10,910 nt of DNA from an uncultured Erysipelotrichaceae bacterium (GCA_944325295.1 CALUZL010000088.1:1-10910); one strand, 5' to 3'; shown: positions 1 through 5,775, counted from the first letter of the stretch. Program-made: numbers and translations. The notes: generated from the letters alone by a model not told the origin.

Positions 1-300
1 TAAGAAACCTGTTGTTAAGTATGTTTGAATCTCAGACGTTTCATAATTTACAGAATAACCAAATTTGGAAAGATAAAGGATATATTCAGATATAAGGCGA
101 ACATTCCCTGTTTCATTATTATACCCAAGCACTCTCCATTCAATCGGCTCTCCTTCATATTTGCCCATGATGATGATATCACCACTTTTAGCGCCACCAT
201 CAAGATCGGCTGCTGTCATAGTTTGGTCTTGTGCACTTATCGGCATAGCTAGTGTCAATACCATGAGTATGGATATCAATGATACTAATAGTTTTCGCAT
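1..300 (-). CDS. Secreted DUF6273-type protein, N-terminal part (runs off window)
   Basis: An open frame reads leftward from an ATG at 300 to the window edge (100 residues seen, C-terminus missing). A strong ribosome binding site (AGGGAGGC on the minus strand, 309-316) fixes the start. Residues 1-23 form a classic Sec signal peptide: an MRK start, a hydrophobic core, and a likely signal peptidase I cut after PISA. After about 15 polar residues comes GDIIIMGKYEGEPIEWRVLG, followed by a segment ending LISEYIL. This is the pattern I associate with DUF6273, a domain common in exported proteins of anaerobic Firmicutes and of unknown molecular function. Its long leader (335-525) carries a pentanucleotide repeat and a terminator-like hairpin and is related to the leader of the secreted protein gene at 5807-6754, so the two may be controlled alike. 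The exported location is well supported; the domain assignment is from memory and moderate. Confidence 0.8.
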   Translation of the reverse strand, partial: MRKLLVSLISILMVLTLAMPISAQDQTMTAADLDGGAKSGDIIIMGKYEGEPIEWRVLGYNNETGNVRLISEYILYLSKFGYSVNYETSEIQTYLTTGFL

Positions 301-334
301 ACTTCTTTGCCTCCCTCTTTTTTAAGCACGAAAT

Positions 335-371
335 AAAAAAGACACTCTTGTCTTATATAGACATAAGTGCC
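335..371 (-). terminator. Terminator-like hairpin in the leader of the DUF6273-type gene (possible attenuator)
   Basis: On the minus strand, GGCACTTATGTC pairs with GACAAGAGTGTC across a 7-base loop (12 positions, one A-A mismatch, two G-U pairs). Six Ts follow at 335-340, the form of an intrinsic terminator. Only about 20 bases separate the T-run from the ribosome binding site, too few for another promoter, so the hairpin should be transcribed in the gene's own leader. A matching hairpin with different bases lies at 6796-6829 before the other secreted gene. That it works as an attenuator is an inference; it could instead end a short leader RNA. Confidence 0.65.
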
Positions 372-376
372 TTATC

Positions 377-399
377 AAAAGTATTCTCTTTTAAGAATA
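377..399 (-). repeat. Conserved 23-base leader segment, copy 1
   Basis: These 23 bases are identical to 6834-6856. On the minus strand the segment contains TATTCT and AGAATA arms around a 6-base loop, so it can fold into a small hairpin. In both copies it sits between the tandem repeat and the terminator-like hairpin. Perfect conservation beside divergent flanks suggests function. The octamer-plus AGTATTCTCTT recurs at 472-482 on the other side of the tandem repeat, so in this copy the repeat is bracketed by a short direct repeat. Confidence 0.7.
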
Positions 400-421
400 T
401 AGTCTTGACTACATAGTTATA

Positions 422-461
422 CTGCTCTGCTCTGCTCTGCTCTGCTCTGCTCTGCTCTGCT
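422..461. repeat. Pentanucleotide tandem repeat (CTGCT x 8)
   Basis: Eight perfect CTGCT units (AGCAG on the minus strand) plus a partial ninth. It lies about 120 bases upstream of the start codon at 300, inside the presumed leader. It is flanked by complementary arms, TCTTGAC-TACA (403-413) and TGTAATGTCAAGA (482-494), which would present the repeat in the loop of a stem. Such perfect short-unit arrays are prone to slipped-strand length change, so unit number probably varies between strains. Confidence 0.95.
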
Positions 462-481
462 CTAGTGTTGCAGTATTCTCT

Positions 482-525
482 TGTAATGTCAAGATATCTC
501 TTCATGGGTATATGATAACACAATG
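482..525 (-). promoter_or_regulatory. Conserved block upstream of the tandem repeat, copy 1 (promoter candidate)
   Basis: This 44-base block aligns without gaps to 6967-7010, about 34 of 44 positions identical. On the minus strand it starts CATTGTG and ends TTGACATTACA, which contains a perfect -35-like TTGACA. No convincing -10 lies at the standard distance after that TTGACA in either copy, so I do not name a transcription start. The promoter may lie within the block or just upstream. Confidence 0.5.
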
Positions 526-636
526 AGAATACTAATTTACAGGTCTTATACAGTGTGGCCAACAGAACGTAGACACTCATCCATAAATTTAGTCAGTCTG
601 TGCTTTCAAGTATCTGTCCTTTGCTTGCTCAAGGGT

Positions 637-786
637 CTTATAGCCATGTACACGATGTGGTCTTATACTGTATTTTTTGTGGTCTGGTTATTATAATTCG
701 TTGTTTCATAAATAGCTTTTAAGCAATCTAAATCCAATCTTAGTCATCTACACCATAAAGTATCGATCACTAACGTTAACGATTTT
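637..786 (-). mobile_element. Decayed dispersed element, copy 1
   Basis: About 150 bases align with 1750-1902 and, at the right-hand end only, with 5530-5570. Shared blocks include CTTAGTCATCT followed by CCACC or CACC, an AGAGTATC-like block (AAAGTATC here), and a terminal stem-loop. Read on the minus strand, one frame ends with IRPHRVHGYKTLEQAKDRYL and a neighbouring frame has YNNQTTKN. This is reminiscent of the C-terminus of a DDE transposase, but broken by stops and a frameshift. I infer a remnant of an insertion sequence or a derived short repeat. The family is not identified. Confidence 0.5.
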
Positions 787-860
787 GAACGATATATTCG
801 ATTTGCATATCATCCAAATACACATTTAGTCATTGTCTTTAATATTTCGCTCATTCTATG

Positions 861-866
861 TATAAT
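861..866 (+). promoter_or_regulatory. -10 box of the toxin-antitoxin operon
   Basis: A perfect TATAAT lies 53 bases before the antitoxin start codon. The -35 region is weak (TTTAAT at 838-843, 17 bases upstream). A palindrome starts five bases downstream, as expected for an autoregulated promoter. Confidence 0.55.
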
Positions 867-870
867 ATAA

Positions 871-886
871 GTAGGGAATTCTCTAC
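871..886. promoter_or_regulatory. Near-perfect palindrome, probable antitoxin operator
   Basis: GTAGGGAATTCTCTAC is a 16-base palindrome with one mismatched pair, centred about 12 bases after the TATAAT box. That is where the transcript would start. Antitoxins of the AbrB/MazE fold are known to bind palindromic sites in their own promoters, so this is the best candidate site. Binding is inferred. Confidence 0.5.
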
Positions 887-918
887 TTTACCATATCATA
901 GAAAGGCGGTGTAAAGTA

Positions 919-1206
919 ATGCAGACAAACACATTTATAGATAATGCCAAGGTTATGGCAAAAGGGCAGATTACGATCCCAAAAGATGTTCGCGATGTGC
1001 TTGGTGTGTCAAACGGTGATCGAGTTACTTTTATCGTTGAGGGGGGCACTGTACGCATTGTCAATTCTGCTGTATATGCTATGCAAATGCTCCAGAAAGA
1101 AATGACCGGGGAAGCAAAACGTGTCGGCCTGAGATCAGAAGATGATGTTATGGCACTCGTCAAAGAATTGAGGAATGAGGACAAAAAGGATGAGGGTCTT
1201 AATTGA
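919..1206 (+). CDS. AbrB/SpoVT-type antitoxin (95 aa)
   Basis: The N-terminal part has the swapped-hairpin AbrB signature: AKGQITIPKDVRDVLGVSNG (about residues 14-33), then DRVTFIVEGGTVRIVNS. This fold binds DNA as a dimer. The C-terminal part, with GLRSEDDVMALVKELR, is probably the segment that wraps and inhibits the toxin. A purine-rich ribosome binding site (AAAGGCGGT) lies about 10 bases before the ATG at 919. The gene overlaps the downstream PIN-domain reading frame by 17 bases, typical of coupled toxin-antitoxin pairs. It should act in the cytoplasm as both antidote and autorepressor. The antitoxin is intact although its toxin is interrupted. Confidence 0.85.
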   Translation: MQTNTFIDNAKVMAKGQITIPKDVRDVLGVSNGDRVTFIVEGGTVRIVNSAVYAMQMLQKEMTGEAKRVGLRSEDDVMALVKELRNEDKKDEGLN

Positions 1207-1591
1207 TACCAACGTCCTCATTTCTGCCGCACTGAATGCAAATAGTACCCCATATCAAGCGTAGGTAAAAGCAGCTTCTTACCCTAATCGCGCTTTGATC
1301 TGTGAGCAAAATGTCGACGAAATGAAACGGATATTTAATAAGAAATTCCCTGATCGGCTTGCTGCTTTGGACAAATTTCTTTCCATTGCACTTCTTACGT
1401 TAGAATTAGTTCCGATCCCAACAGAGGAAGATACTGCCGAAACAAAGATCAGAGATATAAATGACCGCCCTATTTTACGAGCGGCTATTGTAGCGAAAGC
1501 TGATGTGTTATTAACTGGTGACAAAGATTTCTTGGAGTCTGGCGTAAAAGAGCCTAAGATCATGACACCTGCAGAGTTTTTGAATATATGA
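1190..1591 (+). pseudogene. PIN-domain toxin interrupted by an in-frame TAG
   Basis: Reading from the ATG at 1190 gives MRVLIDTNVLISAALNANST, the start of the 'putative toxin component, PIN family' group of ribonucleases. The frame continues to a TGA ending at 1591, but codon 25 is TAG (1262-1264). Counting that codon, the frame is 133 codons, the usual family length, with no frameshift. All four acidic positions expected for a PIN active site are present: D6, E44, D92 (NDRPILRAA) and D111 (TGDKDF). A single G-to-A change from TGG would explain the stop. A restart at TTG 1295 would lose D6 and the first strand, so a shortened protein should be inactive. Alternatives are a sequencing error or amber readthrough. 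The antitoxin upstream is intact. Confidence 0.85.
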
Positions 1592-1749
1592 TTGTTGGTA
1601 ACTTGTTTTGGCTTTGAAATTGTTGATCGTCTTCGCGCGGAATATGCTCTGTCGCAACATCTCTATATCAAGAAGTTATTCATTAATTGTTTTAACATAA
1701 TGTGTATATCAAGATACATAAAGCCTTATATTAGAAAGGTAGAATTTAT
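1592..1749. other. Gene-free AT-rich spacer after the toxin pseudogene
   Basis: I see no supported gene, terminator or RNA gene here. The open frame beginning right after the toxin stop has no ribosome binding site and no recognisable protein character. The stretch may belong to the left part of the decayed element that follows, but similarity to copy 1 fades left of about 1750. Confidence 0.5.
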
Positions 1750-1902
1750 CTATAACCATGTGCATTATGTAGCCCTATACCATATTTTCTTGTGGCCTTT
1801 ATATTTATAACTCATTGATATATCACGATCTTCTAAATAATATCAACTTAATCTTAGTCATCTCCACCAATAGAGTATCAGTCGCTAGAGATAGCGATCT
1901 TT
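1750..1902 (-). mobile_element. Decayed dispersed element, copy 2
   Basis: Aligns along its length with 637-786. Its right end carries the hairpin CGCTAGAGATAGCG (about 1883-1896), which just touches the TAA stop of the minus-strand gene at 1901-2350. Stem bases differ between the three copies yet stay complementary or wobble-paired, which suggests the hairpin was selected. On the minus strand the hairpin follows the stop codon directly but has no T-run, so it is a poor terminator. Stops in every frame argue against any surviving protein. Confidence 0.5.
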
Positions 1903-2350
1903 ATTTTAGATAATTTATTATATTTTCAATGCTGTCGATATCTGCGCCTTCGATCTCAAAGCTTATCTTCAAGTTTTTTCTTTTTGCGCTTTTTAAGGCA
2001 TCATTTATTTCTGCTTTCGTATTCTTCGATGTGCATATCGTATCCAAATAATCATTTGGATCATATATCTCAAAATTATAGCTCTGTTCCTTCAAAACCA
2101 GAGAAGTACCATCTTTTAAAACGGCATCGATACTTATGGAATCAAAATCAACCAAGATATCAAAACGACTAGCTGCTTCGATTACCGGGATCGGGTAATA
2201 CTCATATCTATAAACTTCACCGTCTTTATAATAATGACCATTATAAAAAGACAGTTTGTATTCTATTTCGTTTCTTTTGAGCATATCTTCTATTTTGGAA
2301 ACTGTTATCAACAGTTTTTGATAGTTCTTGTTTATCTGATCTTTAGTCAT
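1901..2350 (-). CDS. Hypothetical protein (149 aa), coupled to the AlbA_2 regulator
   Basis: I do not recognise a family. The protein is soluble, charged, and rich in Lys, Asp, Glu, Tyr and Ile. It begins with a predicted helix (about residues 1-28), followed by alternating strand-like segments such as FDILVDFDSISIDAVL (about residues 64-79). It ends with a helical, Lys-rich stretch (ALKSAKRKNLKISFEIEG). There is no signal peptide or membrane segment. Its ATG overlaps the stop of the upstream gene (ATGACTAA, 2343-2350), so the two are almost certainly translationally coupled and used together. It might be a partner or substrate adaptor of that regulator. Its 3' end abuts a dispersed-element hairpin, so a truncated C-terminus is possible. 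Confidence 0.75.
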   Translation of the reverse strand: MTKDQINKNYQKLLITVSKIEDMLKRNEIEYKLSFYNGHYYKDGEVYRYEYYPIPVIEAASRFDILVDFDSISIDAVLKDGTSLVLKEQSYNFEIYDPNDYLDTICTSKNTKAEINDALKSAKRKNLKISFEIEGADIDSIENIINYLK

Positions 2351-3722
2351 CCAAAACCTGCCAATATCCGCTTTTGTTTGATCCTACGCGTTTTATACAA
2401 TCGCTTCTTTTAAGACTTGCTATATTTTTACTTATCGCAGTATCAGAAATTCCTATTATCCTGGATAATTGAGTGATCGTAATATTTGGGTTATTCCTCA
2501 TTTCAGATAATATTGATCTCTGATTATCTGTCAGATTATTTTCGTTATTATTGGCATGTTTATTAACTGCTGCATTTATCCAGTCGAACGGTATCGTGAC
2601 AACGATAGAGTTCTCTCTAAACTCAAATGCTTCTTTTCCGTACTTACTTACGATCGTAGGCACACCTCTGCCGGACTTCTCACTTATATGCAGCTGCAAG
2701 AATATTTCCGATAGTTTTTGGTTGACGGGTTTAGATTCGCCCAGGAAGAATCCCTGCATCGTTTGTGATGGGGCCAAAGTCCCTCTTGATAATATTTCTA
2801 TCCTATTAGAAAAAACCGATATCATTGGTTCGCTCTCTTCTATCCAATTATTATGAAGGACGGCATTGATAATAGCTTCATTGAACGCTTTATTATCAAA
2901 TAAAGGAACTTCCTTCCTTTCTACGGCTCTGTTTCTTTCATCGGCTTGAATAAGATTCAGCACATCGCCATATCTTAATAAAGAATCAAGAGAATATAAA
3001 AGACAGTCAAAACCAAATTCTCTGACAGAAAATAGATTAGTCGCTTTTGTCTTACCCTCAAAAATAGAGACTCGCAAGGGCAGATGAGAATTATCCGATA
3101 ATAATTGTGCCTGAATATTGTATTTGCCTTCGTCTGTTAGAAGTTCTAAATTTTGTCTAAACGTATCTTCTTTTAATATAATGCCTCTTGACCCATAATA
3201 ACCGAATAACTTATTGAATGTCAGATCTTGATATCTTGATTCTGTATTTACTATTGTCGGAAATCCGTTTCTAAGAACATTAAAAAGGTAGCTTTCTCTT
3301 TCCGGATACTTAGATATCTTCTCTTTGCTGGATCCGATTCTTATATATCTAATTCCTTTGAATGCAGTTGGTATGTTCTTTGCCGCCGGAATGACCATAA
3401 CTACTATTCTTTTATCTTCTATCGACTCCTCGTAAAAGTCGAAACCTACATCTGGTGATAACTGTCTCGCTAAATAGTGTTTTAAAGGCTCATTGCCATT
3501 AACGGTTGTATTTGGATCAAAACCAGTACCAACAAGTTTATGACCTTTATCTTTTATACCCCAAATGAAGTATCCCTCTTTTCTGCCATAGTATGCAGCC
3601 GAATTAGAAATAGCTGATATATATTCACCCAAACCATCTTTATCAAACCAATTCTCTTTAAACTCGAGCCATTCGAGCTCTTCGTTGAAACTAATGAGAT
3701 CTTTTATTAAGTTTTCAAACAT
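2343..3722 (-). CDS. AlbA_2 / HATPase-like / winged-helix putative regulator (459 aa)
   Basis: Three parts are visible. Residues about 15-135 match the AlbA_2 (Schlafen-like, nucleic-acid-binding) domain: LEWLEFKENW, then AISNSAAYYGRKEGYFIWGI and RYIRIGSS. Residues about 275-375 match the ATPase-like domain of the same architecture (COG2865 type): FNEAIINAVLHNNW with the E/N/H positions of an N-box, and SEKSGRGVPTIV resembling a G-box. Residues about 397-455 form a winged helix (ITITQLSRIIGISDTAISKN). Proteins of this architecture are usually annotated as putative transcriptional regulators or RNA-binding proteins; substrates are unknown. The start at 3722 follows GTGAGAAA, a modest ribosome binding site. 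A repeated motif covers its promoter, suggesting autoregulation. It is the first gene of a two-gene operon with the 149-residue protein. Confidence 0.85.
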   Translation of the reverse strand: MFENLIKDLISFNEELEWLEFKENWFDKDGLGEYISAISNSAAYYGRKEGYFIWGIKDKGHKLVGTGFDPNTTVNGNEPLKHYLARQLSPDVGFDFYEESIEDKRIVVMVIPAAKNIPTAFKGIRYIRIGSSKEKISKYPERESYLFNVLRNGFPTIVNTESRYQDLTFNKLFGYYGSRGIILKEDTFRQNLELLTDEGKYNIQAQLLSDNSHLPLRVSIFEGKTKATNLFSVREFGFDCLLYSLDSLLRYGDVLNLIQADERNRAVERKEVPLFDNKAFNEAIINAVLHNNWIEESEPMISVFSNRIEILSRGTLAPSQTMQGFFLGESKPVNQKLSEIFLQLHISEKSGRGVPTIVSKYGKEAFEFRENSIVVTIPFDWINAAVNKHANNNENNLTDNQRSILSEMRNNPNITITQLSRIIGISDTAISKNIASLKRSDCIKRVGSNKSGYWQVLDD

Positions 3723-3733
3723 TTTCTCACCTA

Positions 3734-3790
3734 CTTTATTACCAACTTTATTACCAACCTAATTATAATACAAGGTTGATAATAAAACCA
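3734..3790 (-). promoter_or_regulatory. Promoter with repeated and inverted operator half-sites
   Basis: Reading the minus strand, TATAAT (3762-3767) lies about 40 bases before the ATG, with a weak -35 (TGGTTT, 3785-3790). Flanking the -10 box are TTATTATCAACCT (3773-3785) and AGGTTGGTAATAA (3748-3760), complementary at 12 of 13 positions. On the gene-proximal side the half-site recurs as two perfect 12-base tandem copies (3734-3745 and 3746-3757, the second overlapping the inverted arm). Three half-sites around a start site point to a repressor, plausibly the winged-helix protein encoded just downstream. Confidence 0.6.
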
Positions 3791-3955
3791 CCTGGTTAAC
3801 CCAGTTAGATAGAAAATGGCAAAATTGTACACTCAAATCAATTAATAGAGACCAATAAAAGTCTTAAAACTGTGATCCTCATCACAACGCACGAAGGATC
3901 TATCAATGATCGCACCATAGCGTCATATCTTCTTTGCCTAACTGGGTCTTAGATC
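3791..3955. other. Intergenic stretch with short inverted repeats
   Basis: No gene is supported. ACCCAGTTAG (3798-3807) is matched by its complement CTAACTGGGT (3938-3947) at the other end of the spacer. AGGATCTA (3895-3902) pairs with TAGATCCT (3950-3957), the latter touching the stop of the ATPase gene. None is followed by a T-run, so I do not call a terminator. The outer pair could mark the ends of a small, roughly 150-base inserted sequence, but the arms are short. Confidence 0.35.
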
Positions 3956-5347
3956 CTATATATTATCTAATTTTTCAAGAAATGCCGGAACGTAATACGG
4001 AGGAAGACAAATGATATTTTTGTCGTCTTTAAAGTTATCTTTATATTTTTTTGGATGGATGATATAAGATCTGCCGATGCGTTTTTTGAACAGATCTTTG
4101 AATATATTAAGAGAAGTTGTCGAATAGTTTTTATTTGATTTTACTTCAATAGGTAGTACTTTGAATCTTGTTTTGTCGCCACTAGACAATAAGAAATCGA
4201 TCTCAATATCGTTTCTGTGACTTTTACTATTATAGCGGGTATAAAAGTATAGCTTTCTTCCACTTGCACTTATCATTTGAGCTATCATATTCTCATATAA
4301 CATCCCTTTATTAAAGGATAATTTACCATTCATTATTTGTTTATATAATTCATTAGAAGTTATTTGATTTTCACTAAAAGTCAAACTGAACAATAATCCC
4401 GTATCACCCATATAGCACTTTACTTGTGATTTGTCTTTAGTCAGTGCAAAACCTACATTTGGATCATTACATTTATAAGCCACATTACATATCATCGAGT
4501 CATCGAGCCAGAAAATTTGGTCATCATAATTGCTAAAATAATTATTGTGTTTATCGATATCTGATAAAACGATCTTTTTTTCGTGTTTAGAAAGGCTGCC
4601 TGGTATGTTTTCAAAAAGAGCTGATACTTTTGAACTATATCTTTTCTGGGCTTTTTTGATGTCATCGCGATACAGGTCTAAGATGTATCTTTTTTCTTTA
4701 TCAGCGCTATAAAAATCTCTGTGGTTTTCTTTATAGGAAACAAGTGCCATCGGCATCCCGCCGACCAAAAGATATTCCTTAAACAAATACATTGCCTTAT
4801 GATGAAGACTATCGCTTAAGGCTTCGCCTTTTCTATATGATTCTTTTATATGTTCATAAAGAAGTTCTTCATCAAGATAAGTGAAGAATTCTTCAAGATC
4901 GCATGGGTACATTTTGATCTTCTTCTCTTCTGATGGAATAGTGATATCATTGACATTTTCTTTTAAAGAGATAAGTGAACCAATCTCAATATAATCATAT
5001 CTTTGATCTTGCACAAGATATTTTATCGCCTCTCTGGCTCTAGGAAATTTTTGGATCTCATCAAAGATGATGAGCGATTCTCTTTCATAAAGGCGAGTAT
5101 TATATTCAAGTGAAATCTTTTGAAAGAAGACATCAAGATCATTTAAATGATCAAAAGCTTCAAAAACATTTTTAGAGGCGATGTTAAAGTCGATCATGAT
5201 ATATGAACGGTACTCGTTTTGCGCAAACTCTAAAGCAACCGTTGACTTTCCTATACGTCTTGCACCTTCGATCAATAAAGCTTTAGTACCGTTGCTTTCT
5301 TTTTTCCAATCTAATAACTTTTGATAGACCTTTCTTTTGATTTTCAT
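3956..5347 (-). CDS. AAA ATPase with DUF4143-type C-terminal domain (463 aa)
   Basis: Residues 28-36 are the Walker A loop (GARRIGKST) and residues about 92-98 the Walker B (LIIFDEI, with D96 and E97). These are followed by IEIGSLISL (about residues 120-128), MYPCDLEEFFTYL and YLLVGGMPMALVSY. That order is typical of the large bacterial and archaeal ATPase group with a C-terminal DUF4143. The C-terminal part has IEIDFLL (D384) and LPIEVKSNK (E401, K403), the D...ExK arrangement of a PD-(D/E)XK nuclease-like fold. Length is normal for the family and the frame is intact. The physiological role of the family is unknown. An AGGAGTG ribosome binding site precedes the ATG. Three direct repeats at a constant period cover the promoter region, suggesting dedicated control. 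Confidence 0.9.
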   Translation of the reverse strand: MKIKRKVYQKLLDWKKESNGTKALLIEGARRIGKSTVALEFAQNEYRSYIMIDFNIASKNVFEAFDHLNDLDVFFQKISLEYNTRLYERESLIIFDEIQKFPRAREAIKYLVQDQRYDYIEIGSLISLKENVNDITIPSEEKKIKMYPCDLEEFFTYLDEELLYEHIKESYRKGEALSDSLHHKAMYLFKEYLLVGGMPMALVSYKENHRDFYSADKEKRYILDLYRDDIKKAQKRYSSKVSALFENIPGSLSKHEKKIVLSDIDKHNNYFSNYDDQIFWLDDSMICNVAYKCNDPNVGFALTKDKSQVKCYMGDTGLLFSLTFSENQITSNELYKQIMNGKLSFNKGMLYENMIAQMISASGRKLYFYTRYNSKSHRNDIEIDFLLSSGDKTRFKVLPIEVKSNKNYSTTSLNIFKDLFKKRIGRSYIIHPKKYKDNFKDDKNIICLPPYYVPAFLEKLDNI

Positions 5348-5358
5348 TTGACACTCCT

Positions 5359-5438
5359 ATACGCAATTTAATTATATATTAAAACTAAGCCAATACGCAA
5401 TTTATAATATACAAATAAGTACCATAATACGCAATTTA
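5359..5438 (-). repeat. Three direct 12-base repeats at exact 34-base period, promoter region of the ATPase
   Basis: ATACGCAATTTA occurs perfectly at 5359-5370, 5393-5404 and 5427-5438. The start-to-start distance is 34 bases both times, and the 22-base gaps are unrelated in sequence. In the minus-strand reading (TAAATTGCGTAT) the last copy abuts the ribosome binding site. The middle copy supplies TTGCGT, 18 bases upstream of a TATAAT at 5371-5376. So one copy overlaps a plausible -35 and another covers the leader next to the ribosome binding site. Regular spacing of slightly over three helical turns suggests an iterated protein binding site (iteron-like operator). Confidence 0.75.
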
Positions 5439-5634
5439 AGAACTATTTATTTTTGTACTCTTTAACATCTATTTTCGTGACGGTTGCAGATTGATTGTGG
5501 TTATAAAAGTATCGCCTGTAAAGAGATTTTCTCCACCTAATAGAGTATAGATTGCTAATAATAGCGATTTCTAATCATCATGATCAAATACTTGAACGCA
5601 ACATAATAAATACGTTTAAATTGTGAACGCAACG
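5439..5634. other. Gene-poor stretch between the ATPase promoter and the orphan terminator
   Basis: No protein-coding frame is supported. It contains the short third copy of the dispersed element (5530-5570) and two TGAACGCAA repeats (5593-5601, 5624-5632). A 34-codon minus-strand frame (ATG near 5662, stop near 5561) has no ribosome binding site and is not proposed as a gene. Confidence 0.5.
5530..5570 (-). mobile_element. Decayed dispersed element, copy 3 (terminal fragment)
   Basis: About 40 bases match the right-hand end of copies 1 and 2: TCTCCACC, AATAGAGTAT, then a stem-loop (ATTGCTA and TAGCGAT arms). Only the terminal portion is present, which suggests that this part is the end of the element. 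Confidence 0.45.
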
Positions 5635-5663
5635 TGAACGTAAGAAGGCTTGCGTTCATTTTT
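5635..5663 (+). terminator. Orphan intrinsic terminator, plus strand
   Basis: TGAACGTAAG pairs with CTTGCGTTCA (10 bases, one G-U) around the loop AAGG and is followed by TTTTT. No plus-strand gene precedes it. Two further TGAACGCAA copies upstream could compete for the same 3' arm. It may end an unannotated small RNA or readthrough, or it may be a relic. Confidence 0.55.
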
Positions 5664-5729
5664 AGCTTTTATACATTTATAACATAATAATTTGCGATAA
5701 AAACAACATTCGACTGTCATTTTAATCGA

Positions 5730-5775
5730 AAAGAACAAGGAGAGATCAGCAAACCAATCTCTCCTTGTTCTTTTA
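5730..5775 (-). terminator. Terminator of the secreted cysteine-rich protein gene
   Basis: A perfect 18-base stem (5730-5747 with 5758-5775) encloses a 10-base loop. The outer part of the stem supplies the T-run on either strand. It lies 31 bases past the stop at 5807, so it should end the minus-strand transcript; it could also work from the other side. Confidence 0.9.

Noticed and set aside
25..252. Plus-strand frame of 75 codons
   Set aside because: Antisense to the signal-peptide-bearing DUF6273-type frame, which has a strong ribosome binding site and family-like sequence.
353..580. Minus-strand open frame of 75 codons reading through the CTGCT array, with RAEQS repeats
   Set aside because: No ribosome binding site fits, the protein is an artefact of the tandem repeat, and the related leader at 6796-7010 has no matching frame. 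The region is better explained as leader.
1592..1810. Plus-strand frame of 72 codons after the toxin
   Set aside because: Starts directly after the toxin stop without a ribosome binding site, uses a non-ATG start, and runs into the decayed element.
1883..1903. Hairpin at the end of the 149-residue gene as its terminator
   Set aside because: No T-run follows on the minus strand, and the same hairpin occurs in the other dispersed-element copies away from gene ends.
5359..5438. Triple repeat as a CRISPR array
   Set aside because: Repeats are only 12 bases, there are three of them, spacers are 22 bases and AT-rich, and no cas genes are present; it lies over a promoter.
5561..5664. Minus-strand 34-codon frame starting ATGAACGCAAGC
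   Set aside because: No ribosome binding site, overlaps the terminator hairpin and the dispersed element end, and has no recognisable character.
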